Counted from the stretch's first letter, positions 1 to 8,070 are shown. The stretch: 33,108 bases of DNA from Pseudoflavonifractor_A sp022772585 (GCF_052065415.1 NZ_JBQHUB010000035.1:1-33108); one strand, 5' to 3'. Translations and numbers: made by a program. The notes: a model not told the origin generated them from the letters alone.

Positions 1-347
1 GCCTACGGCCCCGGAAAGCGCGTGGTGCCCACGGGCGATATGCAGGCCGGCCCAAGCACCCTCACCCGCCGGAACCAGTTCAACAAAACTGCAACCACCG
101 CCCCCGGGGCTAGGCCGGGCCGCCTTTTTGTATATTCGAAGCGGGATACACCGGGGAAAGACTGGAGAAAAAAGTCCGGCGGGCACCCTCTTTTTTCTAT
201 ATCCGCATGGGGATCTTGTGCTATGAAAGTTTGTTTTGCCGGGCATGATACAATTATGATGCAATTATGTGCTGATATGAGAAAAGCACATGGGCCGGAA
301 AGAAGCCGCGGTTTTGCACCATACACAGAGAGAAAGAAGGGGTCACT
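1..347. other. Left-end region with no assignable gene; response-regulator upstream region
   Basis: The first 120 bases are G+C-rich and may be the tail of a gene cut by the window edge. One plus-strand frame stays open from base 1 past the response-regulator start, but its translation is low-complexity after about residue 35 and matches nothing I know. From about 200 the sequence becomes A+T-richer and looks like a promoter region. I see no RNA gene here. Confidence 0.5.
231..269 (+). promoter_or_regulatory. Candidate promoter and direct repeat upstream of the response regulator
   Basis: A possible sigma-A promoter reads TTGTTT (231-236), 18 bases, TATGAT (255-260). CAATTATG occurs at 251-258 and again at 262-269, an exact 11-bp period. 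Direct repeats at one helical turn are the usual binding layout of OmpR-family regulators, so the gene may regulate itself. The promoter match is modest and the second repeat lies in the start region of the transcript. Confidence 0.4.
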
Positions 348-1001
348 ATGCTCAAGATTTTGATCGTGGAGGACGAGCAGGCCATTGCGTCCCTGCTCAA
401 GCTCAGCCTGACCAAGGCCGGCTACTCCGCCGTGTGTGTCTATGACGGCATCAGCGCGGCGGATCTGCTGGAAAAGGAGCACTTCGATCTGATATTGCTG
501 GATATTATGCTCCCGGGGGCCAGCGGCTATGACCTGATGGAGTATATCCGTCCCCTGGAGACGCCGGTGATCTTCATTACGGCCAAAAATTCGGTGGATG
601 ACCGGGTGCGGGGGCTCCGGATGGGGGCGGACGACTATATCGTCAAGCCCTTTGAGATCGTGGAGCTTCTGGCCCGGGTGGAGACCGTGCTGCGGCGGTA
701 CAACAAGGTGCAGAGCGTGATCGAGATCGGCGGGCTGAGCATTGATACCCGCTCCATGATCGTGCGGCGGGGGGAGCAGGAGATCCCGCTGACCCACAAG
801 GAGTACGATCTGCTGCTGCTCTTTGTGCGCAATGTGGGGACCGCGCTGTACCGGGATACCATCTACGAGCGGGTGTGGGGCAGCAACTACCTGGGAGACA
901 GCCGGACGGTGGACCTGCACGTGCAGCGCCTGCGGAAAAAGGTGGGCTGGGAGGACAAGCTCCAGGCCGTCTACAAGGTGGGCTACCGTCTGGAGGTGTG
1001 A
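348..1001 (+). CDS. OmpR/PhoB-family response regulator
   Basis: 217-residue two-component response regulator. The receiver domain (residues 1-115) has the acidic pair E8/D9, phospho-acceptor D52 in LLDIMLPG, T78 and K100 in VKPF, so all catalytic positions are present. The C-terminal winged helix (about 120-217) has the OmpR/PhoB pattern LTHKEYDLL and RTVDLHVQRLRKK, and binds DNA on phosphorylation. The start is set by AAGGGG five bases before ATG 348. The kinase gene follows one base after the stop, and its ribosome site lies in the last codons of this gene, so the two are translationally coupled. The signal is unknown; a role in envelope stress or antimicrobial-peptide sensing is possible but not shown. 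Its partner kinase is broken in this window (see 1003-2259). Confidence 0.93.
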   Translation: MLKILIVEDEQAIASLLKLSLTKAGYSAVCVYDGISAADLLEKEHFDLILLDIMLPGASGYDLMEYIRPLETPVIFITAKNSVDDRVRGLRMGADDYIVKPFEIVELLARVETVLRRYNKVQSVIEIGGLSIDTRSMIVRRGEQEIPLTHKEYDLLLLFVRNVGTALYRDTIYERVWGSNYLGDSRTVDLHVQRLRKKVGWEDKLQAVYKVGYRLEV

Positions 1002-1002
1002 G

Positions 1003-2259
1003 ATGCGTTTTCAGACCAAGATCACGCTGTGTATCACACTGCTCATTGCCGTGGCGTTCGGCGTGGGCAACTGTATCCTGCTCGACCGGTCCTTTGAGAG
1101 CGCGCTGGCCCGGGAGCGCAGTGCCGCCTACTACACCTACCATATGCTGCTCTACTCACTGGATGCTGTGGATGCCCCGGGGGGCGCGGTGTCCTACGCG
1201 GATATGCACAACACCATCTACCAGCTGGACGCACAGGGAGGCGGATGGGCGGCCCTGCGGCTGAAGAGCGGCGATATGATCCTTTACAGCAGCCCGGACC
1301 ACCGGGTATTCAACAGTACGCTGCAGGAACAGACAGAGCTGAACCAGTGCTCCACGGGCATTTTCCGCCAGGAGGACACCTGGTACCTTCAGGTGACCGG
1401 CCGTTTCTCCTGCGGGGGCGTGCCCTTTACGCTGGACGCCCTGTATGACCTGGGGGACGCCTACCGCACCCGGGAGACCCAGCTCAGGGACTACCGGGTC
1501 GCCTATGCGGCGGTGGTGGTGTTCAGTGCGGCCATGTCCTGGGTGCTCAGCCGGTGGATCACCGGCCCCCTGCGGGAGCTCTCCCGGGTGCTGCGGAAGA
1601 TCACCGCCGGGGACCTGTCCTGCCGGGCCAGGATCACCACCCACGACGAAGTGGGGGATCTGGCCCGGGACCTGAACCACATGACGGGACAGCTGGAGCA
1701 GAATATGGAGGAGATGCGGCAGGCCATGCAGCGGCAGGAGCAGTTCATGGGCAGCTTCGTTCATGAGTTAAAGACCCCCATGACCGCCATTATCGGCTAT
1801 GCCGATCTTCTGCGCAGCCAGACTCTCTCGCCGGAGGAGCAGCAGAGCGCGGCAAACTATATTTTTAACGAGGGGCGCCGGCTGGAACAGCTCTCGCTCA
1901 AGCTGCTGGAGCTTTTCGTCTCCCGGAAGGGGGATTTCGAGCTGCTGCCCTGCCGTCCCAGGGCGCTGCTGAAGGAGGTGGCGGGGACTGTGGGGCCTTC
2001 CCTGGCCAGGGAGGGGATCGAATTCCGCTATGAGTGCGGTCCCGGCGTGTGCCGGCTGGAGCCCGATCTGGTGCGCACGCTGCTGACCAACCTGATCGAC
2101 AATGCCCGCAAGGCCATGGATCAGCCGGGCTGTATCCGGGTCCGGGGAGAGGTCACCCGGGAGGGCTGCCGTTTCACTGTCCAGGATAACGGGCGGGGCA
2201 TCGCGGCGGAAGAGCTGGCCCATATCAGCGAGCCCTTCTACCGGGTGGACAAGTCCCGC
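1003..2259 (+). pseudogene. Sensor histidine kinase, truncated within the ATPase domain
   Basis: About 419 kinase residues remain. They comprise an N-terminal membrane helix (7-28), an extracytoplasmic region (about 29-165), a second membrane helix (about 167-187) and HAMP (about 188-240). The HisKA domain has H254 in FVHELKTPM, followed by the N box with N367 and the G1 box with D395 in DNGRG. After the F-box-like EPFYRVDKSR the kinase sequence stops at about 2259. The expected GTGLGL (G2) box and C-terminal strands are absent. The frame continues to a stop at 2434-2436, but residues after the junction are an out-of-frame reading of a phage gene. The G2 box is needed for ATP binding, so this product should not autophosphorylate. 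ATG 1003 follows GGAGG in the end of the regulator gene. Natural deletion and misassembly are both possible. Confidence 0.88.
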
Positions 2260-2261
2260 CC

Positions 2262-5200
2262 TACAGGGCGAATACTGAGACGCAGGTGGAGCTGCTGCCG
2301 GACCCCGGCGCAGGCGGACAGCAAAAAACCGCCTCCGCAAGGGAGGCGGGAGCGTACCGGGCGGTGCGTCCTGAGAACGTGGAAATGCCTACGGTTCCCA
2401 TCATCAACCTGTCCATGCAGAGCGTGGCGGAGATGAACGGTGGGGCCCTGCCGGAGACGGGAAATTCCCTGCGCAAGCAGGCCATCTCCCGGGCGAGGAA
2501 GCGGCTGGGGCTGGATGAAAACAGCGCGGCCTACATCCCGGCCAGCAACGTGATGCGCAACGGCGAGGAATATGTGCTGAAGATCACGCGGGCCTCCCTG
2601 AATAAGATGCTGTCTCCGGCAGATGGAAACCGAGTGCCTGCGGAAAGCATAGTTGTTCTTGACAATATTGAACGAATTGCCAACAACGGCGTTTGGTTCG
2701 ACAGCCAGGGAGACCGCAAGGGACGAACGCAGATCAACGGGATCGACCATCTGAAAACCACAGTGTACATCGATGGCGCACCTTATGAGATCGATATGCG
2801 CGTCCGGCTGGTCCAGGAAAACGCACGCAGTGCACAGGAAAATGTCCTGTATTATTTCACACCGGAAGAAGTTGTGGCCATAAAAAAAGTAGGCACAACT
2901 CCTCCTACAGGTGAACGGCGTGCGCTCACCGGGGCCTCAGAGGGTGTGCCTACTTCTTCTGCCCCCATTATAGCAGATTCCTCCGCCAGTGGCAACACCC
3001 AGTATGCCCGGATGGGAGCGGAGTTATCCGGGATGGGGCAGGTGGAGATGATGCCGGGAGCGGATACCCGGACGCAGGTGCGGACGCTGCCCGACCCCGG
3101 CGCAGGCGGACAGCAAAAAACCGCCTCCACGGGGGAGGCGGGAACCGGGCTTGTTCCGATCACGGAGCAAAGTGCGGCAAGGCTTTCCAGCGGGAAAAAC
3201 AACATCATTGTTAGAAAAACGAGTGACATTGTTTCTTTTGTAAGAAACGCGCTGAGGAAGAAGGGCGGGCCTGAACGCCTTTACATGGGGACAATACCGG
3301 ACAGCGCGGCATCAACAATCAAAGTTGCTACAGGGATGGACGTGGCAGGATATACGGCGATTTTGCCAGGGGATTCTGTTCAGCACATCTTCAAAAACCA
3401 TGGAGATGTGCTCACAGAAGATTCCAGGGGGCAGAAAGCGGTAACAGCAGAAGATGTTGCTCTCATTCCGCAAGTTATCTCATCTCCGGACAGCGTTTCG
3501 CTTTCCGGAGAGCGCGACGCCCTTGGACGGCCTGTGTTACTCATTTCAAAACAAATCGGGGGCACCTATGTCACGGCGCAGGCAGTTACGGATGGAAGGC
3601 ATGCATTGACAACAAATTCCCTTTGGATAAAAAAAGGGAAGAGCACTGCACCAATCCCTGATGCTGGCATTACGGCCAGCCCCGAGGGCAACGCCCGAAG
3701 CGCACTGGTGAGAAGCTCTTCCGTTGACACCAGTATAGCGCAGGACGTGTCAGGTGTCAATGCCCAGTCTGCCCAGGCCGTTCCGGAATCATCCGTAGGC
3801 GCGGCGCGGAAGGGCTTCGACCAGTGGTCGGCCTTCCAGGGGACGCGCTCTGAGTTCTTCCCGGAGGGAGCTAACGCGGCCCGGCCGGTGGACGTGCCCA
3901 CCACGGACCCGGAGGGGCGGAACATCCGCAAGACGGCCTCCACCGCCATGGGGGCCAAGGCAATCCCGGACGCGGTGGTAAAGGACATCGAGGACATGGT
4001 GCTCTCCGGGAAGCTCTCCTACGACCGGGTGACAGACAAGGCGTCTATCGGGCGGGCGAAACAGACCATCATTGACGAGGGCTTCCAGCGGGCGCTTGTG
4101 GAATTCTCCGCCAGCGTGCGGAAAGGCGTGGTGTCCAAGGATCTGGCCACGCTGGGCCAGCAGCTTCTGGTGAACGCGGCCAACGCGGGGGACGGAAAGG
4201 CCACCGCCGAGCTCCTCAGCCTCTACGCCCAGATGGAGACCACTGCCGGACAGGCGGTACAGGCGGCCTCCATCCTGCGGAAGCTGGACCCCACCTATCA
4301 GCTCTACGCGGTGGAGCGGACCATTGGGAACCTGCGGGAAGAACTGGCCAGAACACACCCGGACCTGGAGCTGACCATCGACCCGGCGCTGATCGATAAA
4401 TTCCATCAGCAGAATGACCAGGCGGGCCGGGACGCGGTGATGGAGGAGATCTATCAGAACGTGGCCAGCCAGGTCCCCGCCACCTGGAGGGACAAGTGGA
4501 ACGCCTGGCGGTATCTTGCCATGCTGGGCAACCCCAGGACCCACATCCGCAACGTGGTGGGCAACGCGGGCTTCCAGCCGGTGCGGGCGATCAAGGACGA
4601 GGTGGGCGCGGCGCTGGAAACGGCTGCGGAGAAGCTGGGCTTCCAGTTTGAGCGGACCAAGAGCTTTGCGGCCAGCCCGGAGCTCTACCGGGCGGCGTGG
4701 TCGGACTACCCCAACGCGGCGGAGGTCCTTTCCGGAAATAAGTACAACGACGCCCGCAGCGGGATCGAGTCCCGCCGGAAGATCTTCACCCTGCCGGTGC
4801 TGGAGTCGGCCCGGACGGGCAACTCCCGGGCGCTGGAGGTGGAGGACGCGCTGTTCAAGCGCGTGACCTACGCCGACGCCCTGGCAAAATACCTCAAGGC
4901 CAACAACGTAACGGCGGAACAGCTTACGGCGGGGACCGTGGACCAGGGCCTTTTGGGCCGGGCCAGGGACTACGCCGGGCGGGAGGCGCTGAGGGCCACC
5001 TATAACGACCGCAACGCCGTGTCGGACAAGGTGGTGCAGGTGGCCAGAGCGATGGGCCCCTTCGGGGAGGCGGTGCTGCCCTTCAAGCGCACCCCGGCCA
5101 ACATTCTGGCCCGTGGCCTGGAGTACAGTCCGGCGGGGTTTGCCAAGTCCATCACCTACGACCTATACCAGGCCAAAAAGGGGAATAAGACCGCCGCTGA

Positions 5201-6812
5201 GGTCATCGACAACATGGCCGCCGGACTGACCGGGTCTGCCCTTATGGCCCTGGGCGCGTATCTGGCCGCACAGGGACTGGTGCGCGGCGGGGGCGACGAT
5301 GAGAAGCAGGAGGCGCTGGACGATCTGGCCGGACGGCAGAGCTACGCGCTCAACCTGCCCGGCGGCGGCTCGGTGACGCTGGACTGGCTGGCGCCGGAGG
5401 CGCTGCCCTTCTTCATGGGGGTGGAGCTTGCCGAGGCCATTGGCCGGAGCGGCTTTACCGGAGACGGGCTGGTGACGGCCCTGGCAGCCTCCGCCGAGCC
5501 CATGCTGGAGATGTCCATGCTCCAGTCCCTGAACGACCTCATCGACAGCGTGTCCTACGCGGAGAGCAGCGGGAAGCTGCCCGCCATCGCGGGCTCGGCA
5601 CTGGTGAGCTACCTGTCCCAGGCCATCCCAACCATCGGCGGCCAGATCGAGCGCACGGCGGAGGACAGGCGCACGAGCACCTACACCGACAAGAGCGCCC
5701 TGCTGCCCACAGACGTCCAGTACGCCCTGGGCCGGGCCAGCTCCCGTATACCGGGGTGGGACTACCAGCAGGTCCCCTACATCGACGCATGGGGCCGGGA
5801 AGAGCCCACGGGGACCCTTCCCATGCGGGCGATGAACAACTTCCTGAATCCGGCCTACACCTCCTTCACCAACGTGACGGCGGCAGACGCGGAGATCCAG
5901 CGCCTCTATGACCGGACTGGATACGGCAGCGTGGTGCCCAGCCGGGCCCCCAGGTTCTTTACCGTGGACGGGAAAGAGAAGTACCTGAACGGGGAGGAGT
6001 ACGTCCGATACGCCAAAAAGCGGGGAGAGACGGCCTACAACGTTCTGAGCTACATCATCGAAAGCGGCACTTACCGGGCCATGAGCGACGAGGACAAGGC
6101 AGATCTGGTCTCCGACGTGTACCAGTATGCAGACGCGGTTGGAAAGGCCGCTGTGAGCGGCTATGAGCCGGATGGCTGGGTGGCCAAGGCCATGTCCAGC
6201 GGCGTCCCCGCAGGCGCGTACATGCTCTACCGGAGTACCGCGGACGCCAATGGGGACGGGACCGTCTCCGGAAGCGAGGCGGCACATGCCCTGCTGCCCC
6301 TGAGCGGACTGAACGACCGGAAGAAGGGCAAGGTATGGCAGTCCCAGGACAACAGATGGAACGAGGAGAAGAACCCCTTCACCGGTGCCCTTTCCGCCGC
6401 CGGGATCCCGCCGGAGACGGCCGCGGACATCCTGACGCGGTACGGGGAGATCGACCGGGCGGCGTACAGCGGCGATTCGGTCCCCCGGCAGAAGCAGACC
6501 GAGCTGTCCAAATATCTGGATGGGTTGGGACTGACCGCCGAACAGCGGGCTGTGGTGGACGAGACCTTCCGGTTCTACAGCATGTTCCCAGCCAAGGTCC
6601 TCCCTTACAGCATCGGCACCATGAGCGACGCCGCTCAGAAAAAGTGGCCGGCTGCACAGTCGTGGGGCATGAGCGAGGAAGACTATCTGAAGTACTACGC
6701 CATCTATTCCGGGGACGGGAAAAAGGCGGACAAGATCCGGAAGCTGCAGGAGGCCGGTATGACCCAGCGCCAGGTGAAACACTTCTATGAGATCATGGGC
6801 AGTGAGAAATAA
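2262..6812 (+). CDS. Large phage polyvalent protein with LPD3-like, nuclease-like and LPD38-like regions (5' partial)
   Basis: At least 1,517 residues; the frame is open right to the junction, so the true start is missing. Residues are counted from GTG 2286. A linker module occurs twice (DNA 2265-2350 and 3061-3142), each containing LPDPGAGGQQKTAS. Residues about 85-205 resemble the LPD3 domain of polyvalent proteins (DGAPYEIDMRVRLVQE, then YYFTPEE). Residues about 297-460 resemble the phage Barnase/EndoU/colicin-like (PBECR) nuclease fold, with H367 and H372 in HIFKNHG and a late TAQAV...TTNSLW stretch. A long helical region follows, then NLPGGGSVTLDWLAPEA, as in LPD38 domains, and an EF-hand-like DANGDGTVSGSE (DNA about 6245-6280). 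Such proteins are thought to be packaged in the virion and injected. The domain calls are by eye. The holin gene starts 17 bases after the stop. Confidence 0.8.
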   Translation, partial: YRANTETQVELLPDPGAGGQQKTASAREAGAYRAVRPENVEMPTVPIINLSMQSVAEMNGGALPETGNSLRKQAISRARKRLGLDENSAAYIPASNVMRNGEEYVLKITRASLNKMLSPADGNRVPAESIVVLDNIERIANNGVWFDSQGDRKGRTQINGIDHLKTTVYIDGAPYEIDMRVRLVQENARSAQENVLYYFTPEEVVAIKKVGTTPPTGERRALTGASEGVPTSSAPIIADSSASGNTQYARMGAELSGMGQVEMMPGADTRTQVRTLPDPGAGGQQKTASTGEAGTGLVPITEQSAARLSSGKNNIIVRKTSDIVSFVRNALRKKGGPERLYMGTIPDSAASTIKVATGMDVAGYTAILPGDSVQHIFKNHGDVLTEDSRGQKAVTAEDVALIPQVISSPDSVSLSGERDALGRPVLLISKQIGGTYVTAQAVTDGRHALTTNSLWIKKGKSTAPIPDAGITASPEGNARSALVRSSSVDTSIAQDVSGVNAQSAQAVPESSVGAARKGFDQWSAFQGTRSEFFPEGANAARPVDVPTTDPEGRNIRKTASTAMGAKAIPDAVVKDIEDMVLSGKLSYDRVTDKASIGRAKQTIIDEGFQRALVEFSASVRKGVVSKDLATLGQQLLVNAANAGDGKATAELLSLYAQMETTAGQAVQAASILRKLDPTYQLYAVERTIGNLREELARTHPDLELTIDPALIDKFHQQNDQAGRDAVMEEIYQNVASQVPATWRDKWNAWRYLAMLGNPRTHIRNVVGNAGFQPVRAIKDEVGAALETAAEKLGFQFERTKSFAASPELYRAAWSDYPNAAEVLSGNKYNDARSGIESRRKIFTLPVLESARTGNSRALEVEDALFKRVTYADALAKYLKANNVTAEQLTAGTVDQGLLGRARDYAGREALRATYNDRNAVSDKVVQVARAMGPFGEAVLPFKRTPANILARGLEYSPAGFAKSITYDLYQAKKGNKTAAEVIDNMAAGLTGSALMALGAYLAAQGLVRGGGDDEKQEALDDLAGRQSYALNLPGGGSVTLDWLAPEALPFFMGVELAEAIGRSGFTGDGLVTALAASAEPMLEMSMLQSLNDLIDSVSYAESSGKLPAIAGSALVSYLSQAIPTIGGQIERTAEDRRTSTYTDKSALLPTDVQYALGRASSRIPGWDYQQVPYIDAWGREEPTGTLPMRAMNNFLNPAYTSFTNVTAADAEIQRLYDRTGYGSVVPSRAPRFFTVDGKEKYLNGEEYVRYAKKRGETAYNVLSYIIESGTYRAMSDEDKADLVSDVYQYADAVGKAAVSGYEPDGWVAKAMSSGVPAGAYMLYRSTADANGDGTVSGSEAAHALLPLSGLNDRKKGKVWQSQDNRWNEEKNPFTGALSAAGIPPETAADILTRYGEIDRAAYSGDSVPRQKQTELSKYLDGLGLTAEQRAVVDETFRFYSMFPAKVLPYSIGTMSDAAQKKWPAAQSWGMSEEDYLKYYAIYSGDGKKADKIRKLQEAGMTQRQVKHFYEIMGSEK
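2281..2350. repeat. Linker repeat, copy 1, with a terminator-shaped antisense hairpin
   Basis: Matches 3073-3142 at an offset of 792 bases, with near identity over the central part (GACCCCGGCGCAGGCGGACA). It contains A6 (2323-2328), CCGCCTCC (2329-2336), a five-base loop and GGAGGCGG (2342-2349). Read on the minus strand this is a G+C stem followed by T6, the form of an intrinsic terminator, yet it lies inside a plus-strand coding region. Confidence 0.75.
3073..3142. repeat. Linker repeat, copy 2, with a terminator-shaped antisense hairpin
   Basis: Second copy of the module at 2281-2350. A6 at 3115-3120, CCGCCTCC at 3121-3128, a five-base loop that differs from copy 1, and GGAGGCGG at 3134-3141. 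The stem arms and A tract are conserved exactly while the loop varies. It directly precedes the nuclease-like cassette. Confidence 0.75.
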
Positions 6813-6829
6813 GAAAGCGAGGTACATCC

Positions 6830-7303
6830 ATGGAAGAACACATCAACGCCTGGAAGGCCGCCGTCACGGCGGTGCTGGGCGGCCTGACCGCCCTGTGGGG
6901 GTGGCTTGGCTGGCTGCTGCTGGGCTGGATCGCCCTGGTGGCCCTGGACTATATCACCGGCTCCCTGGCCGCCTGCAAGGAGGGGAAATGGTCCTCCAAG
7001 GCCGCACGGGATGGCGTCTGGCACAAGGCCGGTATGGTGGTGGTGGTCCTGGTGGCCGCCGGTGCAGACCTGCTGCTCTCCCTGGTGCTGGAGAACCTGC
7101 CGCTGGTGGAGCTGCCCTTTGCCTATACCGGGCTGCTGCTGCCGCTGGTGCTGGTATGGTACTGCATCACAGAGCTGGGGAGCATCGGCGAGAACGCCGT
7201 GCTCATGGGCGCACCCGTGCCCGCATGGCTCCCCCGGCTCCTGGCCGCCGGAAAAGACGCCGTGGATCAGGCGGGGGATACAATCTCGCCGGAGAAGAAA
7301 TAA
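6830..7303 (+). CDS. Phage holin family protein
   Basis: 157-residue membrane protein resembling the phage_holin_4 / toxin-secretion (TcdE-like) holin family. Holins form pores in the cytoplasmic membrane so that the endolysin reaches the wall at the end of the lytic cycle. Hydrophobic segments lie at about residues 9-45 (likely two helices ending in ALDYITGSLAA), 66-85 and 95-115. Between them is a basic loop with KEGKWSSKAARDG, and the family-typical WYCITELGSIGENA follows the last helix. The tail is charged. ATG 6830 is preceded by GAGG nine bases upstream, and a strong terminator follows the stop. No endolysin gene follows, although one usually does. The hydrophobic pattern and the phage neighbour make the call fairly safe. 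Confidence 0.82.
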   Translation: MEEHINAWKAAVTAVLGGLTALWGWLGWLLLGWIALVALDYITGSLAACKEGKWSSKAARDGVWHKAGMVVVVLVAAGADLLLSLVLENLPLVELPFAYTGLLLPLVLVWYCITELGSIGENAVLMGAPVPAWLPRLLAAGKDAVDQAGDTISPEKK

Positions 7304-7306
7304 AAG

Positions 7307-7345
7307 AGGCCCGCCCCGCAGGATAGACTGTGGGGCGGGCCTTTT
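7307..7345 (+). terminator. Intrinsic terminator of the holin operon
   Basis: Stem AGGCCCGCCCC (7307-7317) pairs with GGGGCGGGCCT (7332-7342), extended inward by a G-U and two more pairs, and is followed by TTTT. Confidence 0.9.
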
Positions 7346-7579
7346 GTCACTGCACTTACGACATGTACAAATTTGTGCTGTTAGTTACAGGTTAGTTGCA
7401 AGTTGGTTACAAATTTTGCGTCTGAAACCATGTGAAGCCGCTGCGGCGCAATGGATACTGTTAGTTTTAGAATGGCATGAATCTATTACATTTGGATTAA
7501 ATTATACGGCAGATACTTGCGTGGTAAGTGGAAAGGGTATAAAATAGAGCCAGCTTAAGGGAAAAGGAGGTCATTTTAC
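7346..7579. other. A+T-richer intergenic region after the prophage
   Basis: 234 bases, clearly lower in G+C than the flanks. It holds three 11-bp-spaced repeats (7384-7411) and a promoter candidate TTGCGT (7517-7522), 17 bases, TAAAAT (7540-7545). It could contain the prophage right attachment site, but no partner copy is in the window. Confidence 0.55.
7384..7411 (+). promoter_or_regulatory. Triple GTTACA-type direct repeat, 11-bp period
   Basis: GTTACA (7384-7389), N5, GTTGCA (7395-7400), N5, GTTACA (7406-7411). The wider units GTTAGTTACA, GTTAGTTGCA and GTTGGTTACA also align. The layout is that of an OmpR-family operator. It lies about 105 bases upstream of the best promoter candidate. 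The same spacing and core occur upstream of the gene at 9056-9346. Confidence 0.5.
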
Positions 7580-8002
7580 ATGGCATTTTTCGACGACCTG
7601 AAGAGTAAGGCGGCGGAGTTGACCCAGGTGGGTGTTGCCAAATCCAAGCAGCTGGCGGAGATCGCAAAGCTGAATCTGGCCAACAGCGGCGAGGAGGACG
7701 CCATCCGGAAGGCCTATATCGAGATCGGCAAGCTCTATTATGCCGAGCGTGGCATGGCCCCCGAGGCGGCCTACAGCGCCCTGTGTGAGAAGATCACCAC
7801 CGCCAAGATCAATATCGAGGAAAACAAGGCCCGCATTGCCGAGCTTAAGGAAGAGGGCAGCATCAAGGATTCCGACGTGGAGTCCGTAGTCGTGGAGACC
7901 GAGGTCCCCGCGGAGGAGCCTACGGAGCCAGCCGCCCCCGTGGAGCCCCATGAGGACTGCGGTTGCTGCTGCGGCTGCGAGAAAGACAAGCCCCAGGAGT
8001 AA
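7580..8002 (+). CDS. Small helical protein with Cys-rich C-terminus, function unknown
   Basis: 140 residues. The N-terminal half is predicted helical and charged (FFDDLKSKAAELTQVGVAKSK) and lacks any membrane segment. The middle (about 60-90) has a further helix with KINIEENKARIAELKEEG, coiled-coil-like. An acidic, Pro/Glu-rich linker (about 97-125) leads to HEDCGCCCGCEKDK, a cluster of five cysteines that could bind a metal, although it is not a classical two-CXXC zinc ribbon. Similar clostridial proteins usually carry a zinc-ribbon tail, so metal binding is a reasonable guess. ATG 7580 has GGAGG 11 bases upstream. The gene stands alone between a possible regulated promoter region and a bidirectional terminator. 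No enzymatic motif is visible. Confidence 0.8.
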   Translation: MAFFDDLKSKAAELTQVGVAKSKQLAEIAKLNLANSGEEDAIRKAYIEIGKLYYAERGMAPEAAYSALCEKITTAKINIEENKARIAELKEEGSIKDSDVESVVVETEVPAEEPTEPAAPVEPHEDCGCCCGCEKDKPQE

Positions 8003-8026
8003 GCTCCCGGCGGCAAAAGACAATGA

Positions 8027-8061
8027 AAAAGGTCCGCTCTCCATTGGAGAGCGGACCTTTT
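8027..8061. terminator. Bidirectional intrinsic terminator
   Basis: Perfect 16-bp stem AAAAGGTCCGCTCTCC (8027-8042) with GGAGAGCGGACCTTTT (8046-8061) and a three-base loop. A and T tracts on both sides serve the convergent genes ending at 8002 (+) and 8071 (-). Confidence 0.93.
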
Positions 8062-8070
8062 CTTATATTC

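Larger units (their letters stand above)
2260..7345 (+). mobile_element. Prophage fragment (late-gene end)
   Basis: The segment holds a giant phage-type polyvalent protein and a holin, ending at a strong terminator. No integrase, terminase, portal, capsid or tail genes are present, so this is only one end of a prophage or a remnant. The left boundary is the kinase junction at about 2260. The right boundary is placed at the terminator (7307-7345), because the next gene looks chromosomal. I could not define att sites: no sequence at the right end repeats the junction. Confidence 0.7.

Noticed and set aside
22..363. Open frame of 113 codons overlapping the response-regulator start
   Set aside because: Low-complexity translation, no ribosome site, crosses an obvious promoter region and runs into a well-supported gene.
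2281..3142. CRISPR-like repeat array
   Set aside because: Only two copies 792 bases apart, inside a coding region, with no short regular spacers; no CRISPR array is seen anywhere in the window.
5163..6827. Long minus-strand open frame opposite the phage polyvalent gene
   Set aside because: His/Gly/Pro-rich translation typical of the antisense of G+C-rich coding DNA; the plus strand has clear domains.
7346..7579. Kinase 3' end or clear att site after the prophage
   Set aside because: No GTGLGL-like coding sequence and no repeat of the 2260 junction sequence is present.
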